Counted from the first letter of the stretch, positions 32,873-42,494 are shown. The stretch: DNA of 64,000 bases from Paenibacillus cellulositrophicus (GCF_009363095.1 NZ_CP045295.1:6105001-6169000); one strand, 5' to 3'. Program-made: numbers and translations. The notes: a model not told the origin generated them from the letters alone.

Positions 32873-34108
32873 ATGCACAGAGTGGTTGTTACCGGGATGG
32901 GTGTTGTTACGTCACTGGGCCACGATTTGGACACTTTCTGGAATAACCTGATGGAAGGCAAATCCGGTGTGTCTCAGATCGAATCCTTTGATGTCAGCGA
33001 CTACCCTACACAGATTGCCGCTTCGGTGAAAGACTTTAATCCCGAGGCGTATATGGACCGGAAGGATGCGCGCAAGATGGACCGATTCGTCCAGTTTGCC
33101 GTTGTCGCCGGCAAATCGGCCCTTGAGCACAGCGGGCTGGATATTCAGAAGCACTCCGATCCGAACCGGGTGGGCGTATCCATCGGTTCCGGCATCGGCG
33201 GCCTCGGAACCTGGGAAGACCAGCATAACGTTTTGCTGGAGAAGGGACCGAAACGGGTCAGCCCGTTCTTCATCCCGATGATGATTGCGAACATGGCCTC
33301 CGGTCAATTGTCGATCATGCTGGGCGCCAAAGGCCCGAACACGACGCCTGTGACGGCATGTGCGACCGGATCGCACGCTATCGGCGACTCGTACAAGCTG
33401 ATCCAGCGCGGCGATGCCGACGTGATGATCTGCGGCGGAGCTGAAGCGACCATCCGGCCGACGGGAATGGCCGGCTTTTGCGCTATGCGCGCCATGTCCA
33501 CCCGCAATGACGAACCGGAGAAAGCGAGCCGTCCGTTTGACACCGGCCGTGACGGATTCGTCATGGGTGAAGGTGCAGGGATTCTCGTTCTGGAATCGCT
33601 GGAGCACGCGCAAAAACGCGGGGCCAACATTATCGCCGAAGTGATCGGCTATGGGCTGAGCGGCGACGCTCACCATATGACCGAGCCCGATCCGGACGGA
33701 CCGGCGCGCTGCATGTCTATGGCGATGCGCGATGCGGGCATTCAGCCGGAGGACGTAGACTACATCAACGCTCATGGCACGTCGACGCCGGTTGGAGACC
33801 GGTCCGAGACGATCGCGATCAAGAAAGCGCTGGGAGACCATGCGTACAAGGTTGCGGTCAGCTCGACGAAATCAATGACGGGCCACCTGCTGGGAGCCGC
33901 TGGCGGCGTTGAAGCGGTCATTTGCGGCCTGTCGCTGCAGAACCAAATGCTGGCGCCAACCATTAACTTGGACAACCCGGATCCGGAATGCGATCTGGAT
34001 TATGTTCCGAACGTTGCACGAAAGGCTGATTTGGACGTTGTCATGTCTAACTCTTTTGGATTCGGAGGCCACAACGCCACTGTAATCCTGAAGAAATTCG
34101 AGCAGTAA
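32873..34108 (+). CDS. fabF: beta-ketoacyl-ACP synthase II
   Basis: A 411-residue elongating condensing enzyme, the main FabF of this genome judging by its place in the fab cluster. The triad C163 (VTACATGSHAIG), H301 (NAHGTS) and H338 (KSMTGH) is complete. The GTG at 32861 belongs to the ribosome binding site AGAGGTGA, so the ATG at 32873 (MHRVVVTGMG) is used. A paralogue lies at 3.8 kb. Bacillus subtilis has fabF elsewhere, so this cluster is more complete. Confidence 0.96.
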   Translation: MHRVVVTGMGVVTSLGHDLDTFWNNLMEGKSGVSQIESFDVSDYPTQIAASVKDFNPEAYMDRKDARKMDRFVQFAVVAGKSALEHSGLDIQKHSDPNRVGVSIGSGIGGLGTWEDQHNVLLEKGPKRVSPFFIPMMIANMASGQLSIMLGAKGPNTTPVTACATGSHAIGDSYKLIQRGDADVMICGGAEATIRPTGMAGFCAMRAMSTRNDEPEKASRPFDTGRDGFVMGEGAGILVLESLEHAQKRGANIIAEVIGYGLSGDAHHMTEPDPDGPARCMSMAMRDAGIQPEDVDYINAHGTSTPVGDRSETIAIKKALGDHAYKVAVSSTKSMTGHLLGAAGGVEAVICGLSLQNQMLAPTINLDNPDPECDLDYVPNVARKADLDVVMSNSFGFGGHNATVILKKFEQ

Positions 34109-34117
34109 GGGGACGAT

Positions 34118-34828
34118 TTGTTGAGTGGAGATCTGAAGCAGTTACAACAGAAACTTCAAATCCAATTTCACAATCGGCTGCTGTTGAAGCAGGCTTTTAC
34201 CCACGCTTCCTACGTCAATGAGCACCGTTTCAGCCAGCAGCAGGATAACGAGCGCCTGGAATTTCTGGGCGACGCCGTGCTGGAGCTGACGGTTTCCGAG
34301 TATTTGTACAACCTGTTTCCGAACCGGCCCGAAGGAGAGCTGACCAAGCTGCGTGCGGCGATCGTCTGCGAACCGTCGCTGGTGAAATTTGCCGAGCAGC
34401 TGGAGTTCGGGCAGTACGTTCTGCTGGGAAAAGGTGAAGAGCTGACCGGCGGGAGAACTCGCCCAGCCCTGCTTGCGGATGTGTTTGAATCGTTTGTAGG
34501 AGCGCTGTACCTTGACCAAGGCCTGGAAGCGGCGCGGGCGTTTCTGGACCGCTACGTGTTCCCGCTGCTGGAAGAGGGCGGCAAAGTGCACATGAGCGAT
34601 TTCAAGACAGAGCTGCAGGAGCTGACGCAGCACCATAACATGGGCGTTCTGGAGTACCGGATTGTGGAGGAACGCGGTCCGGCGCATGAACGCGAGTTTG
34701 TCTCCGAGGTGTATATGGGGAATGAGCGTGTGGGAAGAGGATCGGGCCGCTCGAAGAAAGAGGCGGAGCAGCAGGCTGCGGCCGAAGCGCTGAAGCAGCT
34801 GAAGCTGGCCGGTAACGGCTCCCTGTAA
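34118..34828 (+). CDS. rnc: ribonuclease III
   Basis: A 236-residue double-strand-specific endoribonuclease that processes rRNA precursors and other RNAs. The signature ERLEFLGDAVLELTVSEYL (about residues 46-64) carries catalytic acids; a C-terminal dsRNA-binding domain spans about 160-228 (SDFKTELQELTQHHN, then GSGRSKKEAEQQAA). The start is TTG at 34118 or 34121, both after AAGGGGA; no ATG is available. It follows fabF after 9 bases and precedes smc, as in Bacillus. Confidence 0.96.
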   Translation: MLSGDLKQLQQKLQIQFHNRLLLKQAFTHASYVNEHRFSQQQDNERLEFLGDAVLELTVSEYLYNLFPNRPEGELTKLRAAIVCEPSLVKFAEQLEFGQYVLLGKGEELTGGRTRPALLADVFESFVGALYLDQGLEAARAFLDRYVFPLLEEGGKVHMSDFKTELQELTQHHNMGVLEYRIVEERGPAHEREFVSEVYMGNERVGRGSGRSKKEAEQQAAAEALKQLKLAGNGSL

Positions 34829-34844
34829 AGCATGGACAAACAAA

Positions 34845-34912
34845 GAGCAAAGAGCAGTCGCCTTTCGGATGGATGGCAGGAAGAGCCTTCAGACTGCTTT
34901 TTGCTCTTTATT
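34845..34912 (+). terminator. long imperfect terminator hairpin after rnc
   Basis: AAAGAGCAAAGAGCAGTC pairs with GACTGCTTTTTGCTCTTT around a loop of about 30 bases. It would end most fab/rnc transcripts before smc. Confidence 0.7.
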
Positions 34913-34984
34913 CATTGGGAATATGCTTGTCCTCGCAAGCTGCAATGTTGTGGTATTATTAGGTTTAGAGGTGATTGAGGGAAT

Positions 34985-37900
34985 ATGTTTTTAAAACGGA
35001 TCGAATTAGCCGGTTTCAAATCGTTTGCCGACAAAACGGAAATGGAATTTGTCCGCGGAATTACGGCTGTCGTCGGTCCCAACGGCAGCGGCAAGAGCAA
35101 CATTTCCGACGGCATCCGCTGGGTGCTCGGGGAACAGAGTGCCAAGTCGCTGCGCGGGGGCAAGATGGAGGATATTATCTTTGCGGGAAGCGATGCGCGC
35201 AAAGCCGTCAATTTCGGCGAGGTGTCGCTGACCCTGGATAATGAGGATCATGCCCTGTCCCTCGATTTCAACGAGGTGACTGTGACGCGCCGTGTGCACC
35301 GCAGCGGAGACAGCGAATATTTTATCAACAAGCAGTCCTGCCGCCTGAAGGACATCACGGAGCTGTTCATGGACACAGGCATCGGCAAAGAGGCATATTC
35401 CATTATCGGTCAGGGCCGGATCGAGGAGATTTTGAGCACCCGGTCCGAAGACCGCAGAGGTATTTTTGAAGAGGCATCGGGCATCGTTAAATATAAATCC
35501 CGCAAAAAGGACGCCGTCCGCAAGCTGGATGAGACCGAGCAGAATCTGGTTCGGATCCACGACCTGGTCGTTGAGCTGGAGGATCAGATCGGCCCGCTGA
35601 AGGAGCAGTCCGAGAAGGCGATCCACTATAAACAGCTGCGGGAGCAGCTGAAGCATAAAGAAATTTCGCTCTACGTGTACCAGATCGAGCAGATCCACGC
35701 TGCCTGGAGCGAAGCGAATGCCAAGCTCGCTGTGCTGCAGGAAGAACAGCTTCAGCTGTCCACCGTCGTGTCGGCGCATGACGCCAAGCTCGAGAGCGAC
35801 CGCGCCCAGCTCCGCAAGCTGGAGGAAGAAGTGGAGACGCTGCAGGGTGAGCTGCTTCAGTATAGCGAAGCTTATGAGAAAAGCGAAGGCTATGCGGAGG
35901 TGCTCCGCGAACGCAAGCGGAACCTGGAAGCGAACCGGGAGCAGCTGGCCGGGTCGCTGACGGCAGGGGACGAGAGATTCGAAGACCGCAAGGCGGAAAT
36001 CGACCTGCTGAAGTCCAAGCTGGAAGCTTCGCGGGACGAGCTGAAGGCGCTTCGGGATCAGCTGTCGGCCGAAGAATCGAAGCTGGCCGGCGTGACTGGA
36101 GGCATCAGCCAGCAGCAGGAAGAAACGTTAAAGGGTACGCTGCTGGAGCTGATGAACCAGATGGCGCAGACCCGCAACGAGATCCGCTATGCAGATCAGC
36201 AGCAGGAGGCGCTCTCCCGCCGGATGAACCGTGCCGCGGAGGAAACCGGCAAGTGGGAAACCCAGAAGGAGGAGCTGCTGAAGCGTAAGCAGCAGCTGGA
36301 TTCGGCCATCGAGAAGCTGGGCGGGGAAATCCGCGAGCTGCGCGGCGGGTACATAAGCGAGAGCGAGCGGTATCAATCGCTGCAGCGGCTTCTGGACGAG
36401 AGCCAGGGCACGCTCCGCAAATGGGAGCAGAAGCGTGAAGCTCAGGTATCCCGCCGGGATACGATGAAAGAGATGGCCGATGATTTTGACGGCTTTATGC
36501 TGGGCGTCAAGGAAGTGCTGAAAGCGTCCCGGCGCTCCATCCTGTCCGGCGTGCACGGGGCTGTGGCCGAGCTGATCCGCGTGCCTGAGAAGCTGGAGCT
36601 GGCGATGGAAACCGCGCTTGGCGCATCCCTTCAGCATATCGTCATGGATAATGAAGCTGTATCGCGCCAGGCGATCTCCTTCCTGAAGCAGCGGCAGCTC
36701 GGCCGCGCGACCTTCCTGCCGCTCGACGTCATCCGGCCCCGCAACATTTCGGGGGGTGACCGCTCGATGGTGGAAGGCGTGGAAGGCTTCGTCGGCATCG
36801 GGGCCGACCTGGTGCAGTTCGACGGCCGGTATGCGCCAGTCGTCGGCAGCCTGCTTGGCAACCTTATCATCGCGGAAAGCCTGGAAGTGGCGAACCGGAT
36901 TGCCGCCAGATGCCAATACCGCTACCGGGTCGTCACGCTGGAAGGTGACGTCGTCAATGCCGGTGGTTCGATGACAGGCGGTAGCCAGCATAAGAAGAAC
37001 AGCAGCCTGCTCGGGCGCAAGCGCCAGCTGGACCAGCTCGATCAGGAGATCAACGATACGGAGGTTCAGCTGCGCAAGCTCCGCCAGAGCATTCAGGAGG
37101 TCAAGGTTCAGCTGACCGAAACGCAGGCCAAGCTGGACGAGCTGCGCCAGTCCGGCGACGAGAAGCGGATCGAGGAGCAGCGCTTGTCCAGCGACCTGAA
37201 GCAGCTGGAGCATGAGCTGCGGCATGTGCTGGAGCAGGTGGAAGTGGCCGATCAGGAGAAGACCGGCTTTAACGAGGAGAACAAGGAGCTTGAGGAAGCC
37301 CGGGCGAATGCTGTCAAGAAGCTGGCCGAGCTGGAGGAAGAAGAAAAGGCGACGCATCAGGCCATCCAGGCTGCCGAATTTGCCCGCAAGGCGAGTGAAT
37401 CGGCGAAGGAGGAGCTGCAGAGCCAGCTTACCCAGCTTAAAGTCAGGGAAGGTAAGCTGGATCAGGAATGCTTCTCCTTGGAAGAGCAGTTAAAACGAAT
37501 GCAGAGCGAATTCAATTCGCATGATAAAGAGCTGCGCCAGACGAAGACGCTGCTCGCTTCGATCGAGGCGGATCTGGAGACGAACGCGAAGGAATCCATC
37601 CAGCAGATCGAAGATTTGAACCGGTACCGGCTCAAGAAGGAGCAGGCATCCGAGCAGCTGGACTTCAAGCGGGCGGCCCGGACGCAGCTGTCGAAGAAGC
37701 TGGAGCTGGAAGAGAGCGAAACGAAAGAGCAGCGGACGCGCCTCAAGGCCGTGGAGGATCAGCTGCGCCAGACCGAAATCGGCGTGAACCGGCTTGACGT
37801 GGAGCTGGAGAACATTCTGAAGAAGCTCAGCGACGATTACGAGCTGAGCTACGAGCTGGCCAAGCAGCGCTATCCGATTCCGGAGGACGTGCCTGCGGTC

Positions 37901-38554
37901 CAGACCGAGGTGCGCGAGCTCAAGCGGGGCATCACCGCGCTGGGCGATGTCAACCTCGGCGCGATCGAGGAATACCAGCGGGTCAACGAGCGGTACGAAT
38001 TCCTGAATGAGCAGAAGCAGGATCTGGTGGAAGCGAAGACGACGCTCTATGAGGTCATCCGCGAGATGGACGACGAAATGTCGAAGCGGTTCAAGCATAC
38101 CTTTGACGCCATCCGCCGCGAGTTCGGTACCGTCTTCGTGAAGCTGTTTGGCGGCGGCCGGGCGGATCTGGTGCTGCTGGATCCGGAGCATCTGCTCGAG
38201 ACCGGCATCGATATCGTGGCCCAGCCCCCGGGCAAAAAGCTGCAGAACCTGCAGCTGCTCTCCGGCGGGGAAAGGGCGCTGACGGCGATGGCGCTGTTGT
38301 TTGCGATTTTGCAGGTCAAGCCGGTGCCGTTCTGCGTGCTGGACGAGGTCGAAGCCGCGCTCGACGAAGCGAACGTGACGCGGTTCGCGCAGTATCTCCG
38401 TGAGTTTTCCGAGCAGACCCAGTTTATCGTCGTGACCCACCGCAAGGGAACGATGGAAGAAGCCGACGTCCTGTACGGGGTTACGATGGAAGAGGGCGGC
38501 GTATCGAAGCTGGTGTCCGTGCGGCTGGAAGACGACGAAGCGGAAATTGCTTAA
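34985..38554 (+). CDS. smc: chromosome segregation protein SMC
   Basis: An 1189-residue condensin ATPase that, with ScpA and ScpB, folds and segregates the chromosome. Walker A is GPNGSGKSN (31-39). A long coiled coil follows, then a hinge near the middle (SGVHGAVAELIRVPEKLELA onward), a second coiled coil, and near the C-terminus the ABC signature LSGGERALTA and Walker B CVLDEVEAALDEAN. The length is normal. Translation starts at ATG 34985, just after GATTGAGGGA. It is 30 bases before ftsY, as in Bacillus. Confidence 0.97.
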   Translation: MFLKRIELAGFKSFADKTEMEFVRGITAVVGPNGSGKSNISDGIRWVLGEQSAKSLRGGKMEDIIFAGSDARKAVNFGEVSLTLDNEDHALSLDFNEVTVTRRVHRSGDSEYFINKQSCRLKDITELFMDTGIGKEAYSIIGQGRIEEILSTRSEDRRGIFEEASGIVKYKSRKKDAVRKLDETEQNLVRIHDLVVELEDQIGPLKEQSEKAIHYKQLREQLKHKEISLYVYQIEQIHAAWSEANAKLAVLQEEQLQLSTVVSAHDAKLESDRAQLRKLEEEVETLQGELLQYSEAYEKSEGYAEVLRERKRNLEANREQLAGSLTAGDERFEDRKAEIDLLKSKLEASRDELKALRDQLSAEESKLAGVTGGISQQQEETLKGTLLELMNQMAQTRNEIRYADQQQEALSRRMNRAAEETGKWETQKEELLKRKQQLDSAIEKLGGEIRELRGGYISESERYQSLQRLLDESQGTLRKWEQKREAQVSRRDTMKEMADDFDGFMLGVKEVLKASRRSILSGVHGAVAELIRVPEKLELAMETALGASLQHIVMDNEAVSRQAISFLKQRQLGRATFLPLDVIRPRNISGGDRSMVEGVEGFVGIGADLVQFDGRYAPVVGSLLGNLIIAESLEVANRIAARCQYRYRVVTLEGDVVNAGGSMTGGSQHKKNSSLLGRKRQLDQLDQEINDTEVQLRKLRQSIQEVKVQLTETQAKLDELRQSGDEKRIEEQRLSSDLKQLEHELRHVLEQVEVADQEKTGFNEENKELEEARANAVKKLAELEEEEKATHQAIQAAEFARKASESAKEELQSQLTQLKVREGKLDQECFSLEEQLKRMQSEFNSHDKELRQTKTLLASIEADLETNAKESIQQIEDLNRYRLKKEQASEQLDFKRAARTQLSKKLELEESETKEQRTRLKAVEDQLRQTEIGVNRLDVELENILKKLSDDYELSYELAKQRYPIPEDVPAVQTEVRELKRGITALGDVNLGAIEEYQRVNERYEFLNEQKQDLVEAKTTLYEVIREMDDEMSKRFKHTFDAIRREFGTVFVKLFGGGRADLVLLDPEHLLETGIDIVAQPPGKKLQNLQLLSGGERALTAMALLFAILQVKPVPFCVLDEVEAALDEANVTRFAQYLREFSEQTQFIVVTHRKGTMEEADVLYGVTMEEGGVSKLVSVRLEDDEAEIA

Positions 38555-38585
38555 GCATATTCAACCTTAGAGATGGAGGAGACCT

Positions 38586-39593
38586 ATGAGCTTTTTCAGA
38601 AAGCTGAGAGAGAGCATTTCAAGCAAGACCGAATCCGTAACGAAGCAGTTCCGGGACGGATTGGAAAAAACGCGCAAAGGATTCGTGGAACGGGTTACCG
38701 ACCTGATGACGCGCCGCAAAAAGATCGACGAGGAGTTCTATGAGGAGCTCGAGGAAATTCTGATCGGCGCGGACGTGGGCGTGAACACGGTCATGGAGCT
38801 GATCGACGATCTGCGTGCCGAAGTGAAAAAGCAGCGGATCGAAGAAGCGGTGGAGCTGCAGCCGATCCTTTCGCAGAAATTGATGGAGCTGCTGCGCGGC
38901 GATGACGACAACGCGCTCCGCATGAACGAAGACGGCATTACCGTCATCCTGTTTGTTGGGGTCAACGGCGTCGGCAAGACGACGACGATCGGCAAGCTCG
39001 CTCACCGCTTCAAGCAGGAAGGCAAGAAGGTGCTTCTTGCCGCCGGCGATACCTTCCGTGCCGGAGCGATTGAGCAGCTCGAAGTGTGGGGCGAACGCGC
39101 AGGCGTAGAGGTCATCAAGCAGCATGCCGGCTCCGATCCGGCCGCGGTCATGTTTGACGCGGTTCAGGCTGCCAAACAGCGCGAGGCGGATGTGCTGATC
39201 TGCGACACGGCGGGACGCCTGCAGAACAAAACGAACCTGATGGAGGAGCTGAACAAAATTTTCCGCGTCATTCAACGGGAAATTCCGGGCGCTCCGCATG
39301 AGGTGCTGATGGTGCTTGACGCAACAACGGGACAGAACGCCCTCAGCCAGGCCAAGCTGTTCGGGGAGAAGAGCGGTGTCACCGGCCTTGTCCTGACGAA
39401 GCTTGACGGTACGGCGAAGGGCGGTATCGTCGTGGCGATCCGCCAGGAGCTCAACCTTCCGGTGAAGCTCGTAGGCCTTGGCGAGAAAATGGAGGATTTG
39501 CAGCCGTTTGATTCCCAGCAGTTTGTACATGCCCTGTTCGCCGGACTGATCCAGGAGCAGGAGGCGGAAGGCGCAGCGCAGGATGAAACGTAG
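38586..39593 (+). CDS. ftsY: signal recognition particle receptor FtsY
   Basis: A 335-residue SRP GTPase that docks ribosome-SRP complexes at the membrane. The acidic A domain is very short, as usual in Gram-positive bacteria; the NG domain has GVNGVGKT (125-132), DTAGR and TKLDGTAKGG. GGAGGAG lies 6 bases before the ATG. It is probably co-transcribed with smc and is followed by a terminator. Its partner ffh lies 4.3 kb downstream. Confidence 0.97.
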   Translation: MSFFRKLRESISSKTESVTKQFRDGLEKTRKGFVERVTDLMTRRKKIDEEFYEELEEILIGADVGVNTVMELIDDLRAEVKKQRIEEAVELQPILSQKLMELLRGDDDNALRMNEDGITVILFVGVNGVGKTTTIGKLAHRFKQEGKKVLLAAGDTFRAGAIEQLEVWGERAGVEVIKQHAGSDPAAVMFDAVQAAKQREADVLICDTAGRLQNKTNLMEELNKIFRVIQREIPGAPHEVLMVLDATTGQNALSQAKLFGEKSGVTGLVLTKLDGTAKGGIVVAIRQELNLPVKLVGLGEKMEDLQPFDSQQFVHALFAGLIQEQEAEGAAQDET

Positions 39594-39636
39594 CACTGAT
39601 CTGTATTGCGCGGATGTACGCATAACAATAGGACGT

Positions 39637-39675
39637 AAAAAAGAAGGATGGCATGCAGCCACCCTTCTTTTTTTG
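39637..39675. terminator. rho-independent terminator after ftsY
   Basis: AAAAAAGAAGG and CCTTCTTTTTTT enclose an inner TGGC/GCCA pair. The symmetric A- and T-runs let it work for the converging glycan cluster too. Confidence 0.9.
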
Positions 39676-39714
39676 CGTTGGGCCGAGCAAAATGCCTCTA
39701 GCCTTGCCGCATTT

Positions 39715-39918
39715 TTAATCCGTCAGCACTCTGACAAACTCGACCGACCGGAGCGGCACGATGGCCACATCCCCCGGAGGGCCGTACATAACCGGTGGAA
39801 CCTTCAGCATCAATGAAGCGTCATTAACCGAGATGAGCGTGCCGGTGATCATGTCGCCTGGCGTCATGACTTCGACTTCCGAGTTTATGAAGCCGCGAAC
39901 CAATTCTTTGAAATCCAT
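39715..39918 (-). CDS. small beta-barrel-like protein, DUF2642-like, 67 aa
   Basis: A 67-residue protein with the pattern INSEVEVMTPGDMITGTLIS, then VNDASLMLKV and VAIVPLRSVEFVRVL, which suggests a small SH3/Sm-like barrel as in DUF2642 proteins of spore-formers. The same pattern recurs at the C-terminus of the next upstream gene, so the two are related. AAAGGAGAACGG precedes the ATG. It is the last gene of the minus-strand cluster. The assignment to DUF2642 is by pattern memory only. Confidence 0.65.
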   Translation of the reverse strand: MDFKELVRGFINSEVEVMTPGDMITGTLISVNDASLMLKVPPVMYGPPGDVAIVPLRSVEFVRVLTD

Positions 39919-39955
39919 GGCCGTTCTCCTTTCAAATGGAATTGATTGTCATTGG

Positions 39956-40399
39956 TTACTGAACCGAAGTAATCCGGCTGAACGGAATGATCAGCAGGTC
40001 GCCGCCGCTCTCGCGGAGTTCGACCGCGTCTTCGGCTACCGTCAGCACGACGCCCTGCAGGGTAGCGCTGGCCGTATCCACCCGGACCTCGCTGCCGATC
40101 TTGCCTGCAAAGTAGGCGTGCAGCTCGGGATTGTCCGTGATGCCCGTCATGACTTCTTCTTCCAGTCTCGCAACGCGGTCCGCCAGCGACTCCAACTCTT
40201 CGATCCGTCGGGCCAGCCGTCTGATTTCCTCCTTAAGCTCCTTCCATTCCCACAAGTGCTCATTCAGCTTTGCTTCAATCTGACGCACGTCATCCTTCAC
40301 ATGATGCAGCTCATGGCTTAGATGCAGGATCTGATCATGCAGCTGTCGGATCCGGATTTTCCAATGCCTATGATTCCAGAAAAACGTCATGGCTCTCAT
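39956..40399 (-). CDS. coiled-coil protein with C-terminal barrel domain
   Basis: A 147-residue protein. Residues 15-85 form a long coiled coil (HDQILHLSHELHHVKDDVRQ and onward). The last 50 residues (SEVRVDTASATLQGVVLTVA, then ELRESGGDLLIIPFSRITSV) repeat the domain of the neighbouring 67-residue protein. The combination suggests an oligomeric structural protein, perhaps of the spore surface, but this is inference. AAAGGAGGAG lies just before the first ATG; a second ATG at 40390 is possible. Confidence 0.65.
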   Translation of the reverse strand: MRAMTFFWNHRHWKIRIRQLHDQILHLSHELHHVKDDVRQIEAKLNEHLWEWKELKEEIRRLARRIEELESLADRVARLEEEVMTGITDNPELHAYFAGKIGSEVRVDTASATLQGVVLTVAEDAVELRESGGDLLIIPFSRITSVQ

Positions 40400-40441
40400 T
40401 CTCCTCCTTTAATTCATTGGCAGTTGCTTTCCCGAAAGGGA

Positions 40442-41449
40442 CTATGATCGGTAAGACTCGATTTCTTCCTTCAGCCGACGCAGCTGCTGCAGGCTTTCAC
40501 GCTCCGCGCGGCGGATCGCCTTTTCCTGCAGCTTTATTTCTTTGGGACTTTCCTCCAGAAACGCGTCGACCCTGTTTTGCAGATCTTCGTATGCCAGCTT
40601 GTAATCGCAGTAGTATTTTTTCATCCCGAACGCATCCAGCAGGCTCTCAACCTTGCGCATCTGGCTCAGGGCGAATACCGGTTTCCCGGCGCGCAGGGCG
40701 ACCAAGGCGGGGTGGAGCTTGTAGGTGATCAAATAATCGACAGACTGGATATAGCTGTACGTCAGGTCTAATTCCATCAGCATAGGCAGCGTTTCGGCGG
40801 ATGCCCCCGGGAGGGCCTCCTTGATCCGGGAGAGCATTTGCTGGCAGACCGTAAGGTCCGAGTAAATATTAGTGGGGTGGTTGATCACGGGGATAAACAC
40901 AAGGTGGTAACCCTGCCGGATCAGGTGGAGCGACAGCTGCAGCATATTTTCAAAAGGGAACGAAGGGTAAGCAAACAGGCACAGGCCGATGGTCGGCCGG
41001 CTGGAGAATCGTTTGACTGGATAGTCAGGCTGCCTGTACGCAAATACGATATCGTGGGCCTGCTGAACATGCTGATGGAATCCGGCTCTTTGGGCGATAT
41101 CGGCCGATCGGCTGTCCCGGAATACGGCCATTTGCGCCGTACGGATATAATTCCTGTATTTCGCAACCTGGTCCGCAGGCCAGCTGGATTCCGGGTAGTT
41201 GTCCACGATGCCGACGCCGTACAGCCATTTGGGGTGGTTCTTGAGCGCATCCGGAAAATAATAAGGATTAAACGAATACGGTGTGACCAAGTCCCCGCCC
41301 CCGATAATGACCTGGTCGGTTTGCGCCGGATCGAGACGGCTGGTCCACGGATACACCACATGGCCATCGAATACCTGCTGCAGCGTTCTCAGAAAAAGAT
41401 CGTCACCGAAGTTGCCCATGCCGTAATAACCGCATACTCCAATGTTCAA
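40442..41449 (-). CDS. polysaccharide pyruvyl transferase family protein
   Basis: A 335-residue enzyme of the CsaB/polysaccharide pyruvyl transferase family, which adds ketal pyruvate to cell-surface sugars from phosphoenolpyruvate. N-terminal MNIGVCGYYGMGNFGDDLFL has the expected glycine-rich GN-x-GDD pattern, and later TYKLHPALVALRAGKPVFAL holds the conserved histidine region. The start is TTG at 41449, with AAAGGAGG 10 bases upstream; the longer frame overlaps the glycosyltransferase and lacks such a site. It follows the glycosyltransferase after 19 bases. Confidence 0.85.
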   Translation of the reverse strand: MNIGVCGYYGMGNFGDDLFLRTLQQVFDGHVVYPWTSRLDPAQTDQVIIGGGDLVTPYSFNPYYFPDALKNHPKWLYGVGIVDNYPESSWPADQVAKYRNYIRTAQMAVFRDSRSADIAQRAGFHQHVQQAHDIVFAYRQPDYPVKRFSSRPTIGLCLFAYPSFPFENMLQLSLHLIRQGYHLVFIPVINHPTNIYSDLTVCQQMLSRIKEALPGASAETLPMLMELDLTYSYIQSVDYLITYKLHPALVALRAGKPVFALSQMRKVESLLDAFGMKKYYCDYKLAYEDLQNRVDAFLEESPKEIKLQEKAIRRAERESLQQLRRLKEEIESYRS

Positions 41450-41468
41450 CGATAAACGCCTCCTTTCA

Positions 41469-42494
41469 TTAAGACTTCGGCTCGCTCTTGCGCCGCAGCG
41501 TGTCCATAATGACCTGGTGCGCGGCCTCGCCCCGGTCTTCCCAGCGGTTGCCCCGCGCATATTCGATCCGAGCCTGCCGCTGTTCACGGGAGTCGGGCTC
41601 TTCCAGCATCCGGCCCAGCTTGGCGATAAAATCGTCGTGTGTGGTCGCCGTCGTGACATGGGGCTCCATGCGGATGCATTCCGGAAGCGCCGTCGACAGT
41701 ACAGGCACACCTGATGCCATATATTCATAAGCTTTTACAGGATTGGTTGCCAGGGTAATGGGGTGATACTGAAAAGGGATTAACGCGACATCGATATGCT
41801 GAAGATATTTTTTGAGCTCGGTGTGAGGCTTTTCGCCCAGCACATGAACATTCGGAAGCCTCGCATAATCAGGGATATCGCCGTAGGCGGCACCGATGGA
41901 CACGAAATGCACGTCCGGATAGTGCGACGCCATCTTCGCGAACAGATCGTGATCGAGCCAGTAGGCCCAGGCGCCGATATAGGCGGCGACTTTCCCCTGC
42001 GGCAGGTCATGAGGGCGCTGGGACGGGGCGGGATCGAAGAAGGAAGCATCAGCTCCGTTCGGGATCAGCGTTACCGGTTTATCAGGATAGGCCAGCTCCA
42101 GGCGCATCCGGATGGATTCGGCTGTGCAGACCAAATGGTCGGAAGCATCCACCATCTTGACTTCATACTTGGCCCAGTGCGGAAACTCATCACAGCAATC
42201 ATAAATGATGGCATCCGGACGGTAGAGGGAAGTCAGACGTGTGCGCTGTTTGGCCCAGGTGGTCCAGCCCACGACCGCATGGTCTTCGCGAAGCTTCTTC
42301 AGCCTCTTCATAAAGGCGTGATGGTCGGTGAACAAAAACACGTTCGGCTCCACTTCTATGAATTCACGATCCAGCGGCGCCAGGTTTTCAAAGAATACGA
42401 GGTGGCCCCTGGCCCCAAGCTGAGTCATGAGCTGCTGCGGCCGCTGTTTCATGTACTTCCAGTTCATCGTTTTCGGATAAATAATGATTGCCAT
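41469..42494 (-). CDS. glycosyltransferase, TuaH-like
   Basis: A 341-residue glycosyltransferase of the GT-B fold. The N-terminal part (MNWKYMKQRPQQLMTQLG) resembles TuaH-type enzymes for teichuronic acid; the C-terminal nucleotide-sugar site is seen in ALIPFQYHPITLATNPVKAY and EYMASGVPVLS. GGAGGTATG precedes the ATG. It is the first gene of a four-gene minus-strand cluster with the pyruvyl transferase and two small barrel proteins, so a modified surface polysaccharide is the likely product. Confidence 0.82.
   Translation of the reverse strand: MAIIIYPKTMNWKYMKQRPQQLMTQLGARGHLVFFENLAPLDREFIEVEPNVFLFTDHHAFMKRLKKLREDHAVVGWTTWAKQRTRLTSLYRPDAIIYDCCDEFPHWAKYEVKMVDASDHLVCTAESIRMRLELAYPDKPVTLIPNGADASFFDPAPSQRPHDLPQGKVAAYIGAWAYWLDHDLFAKMASHYPDVHFVSIGAAYGDIPDYARLPNVHVLGEKPHTELKKYLQHIDVALIPFQYHPITLATNPVKAYEYMASGVPVLSTALPECIRMEPHVTTATTHDDFIAKLGRMLEEPDSREQRQARIEYARGNRWEDRGEAAHQVIMDTLRRKSEPKS

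Noticed and set aside
37490..39662. Long minus-strand frames opposite smc and ftsY
   Set aside because: Both sense genes are unambiguous and full length. The antisense products only mirror codon bias.
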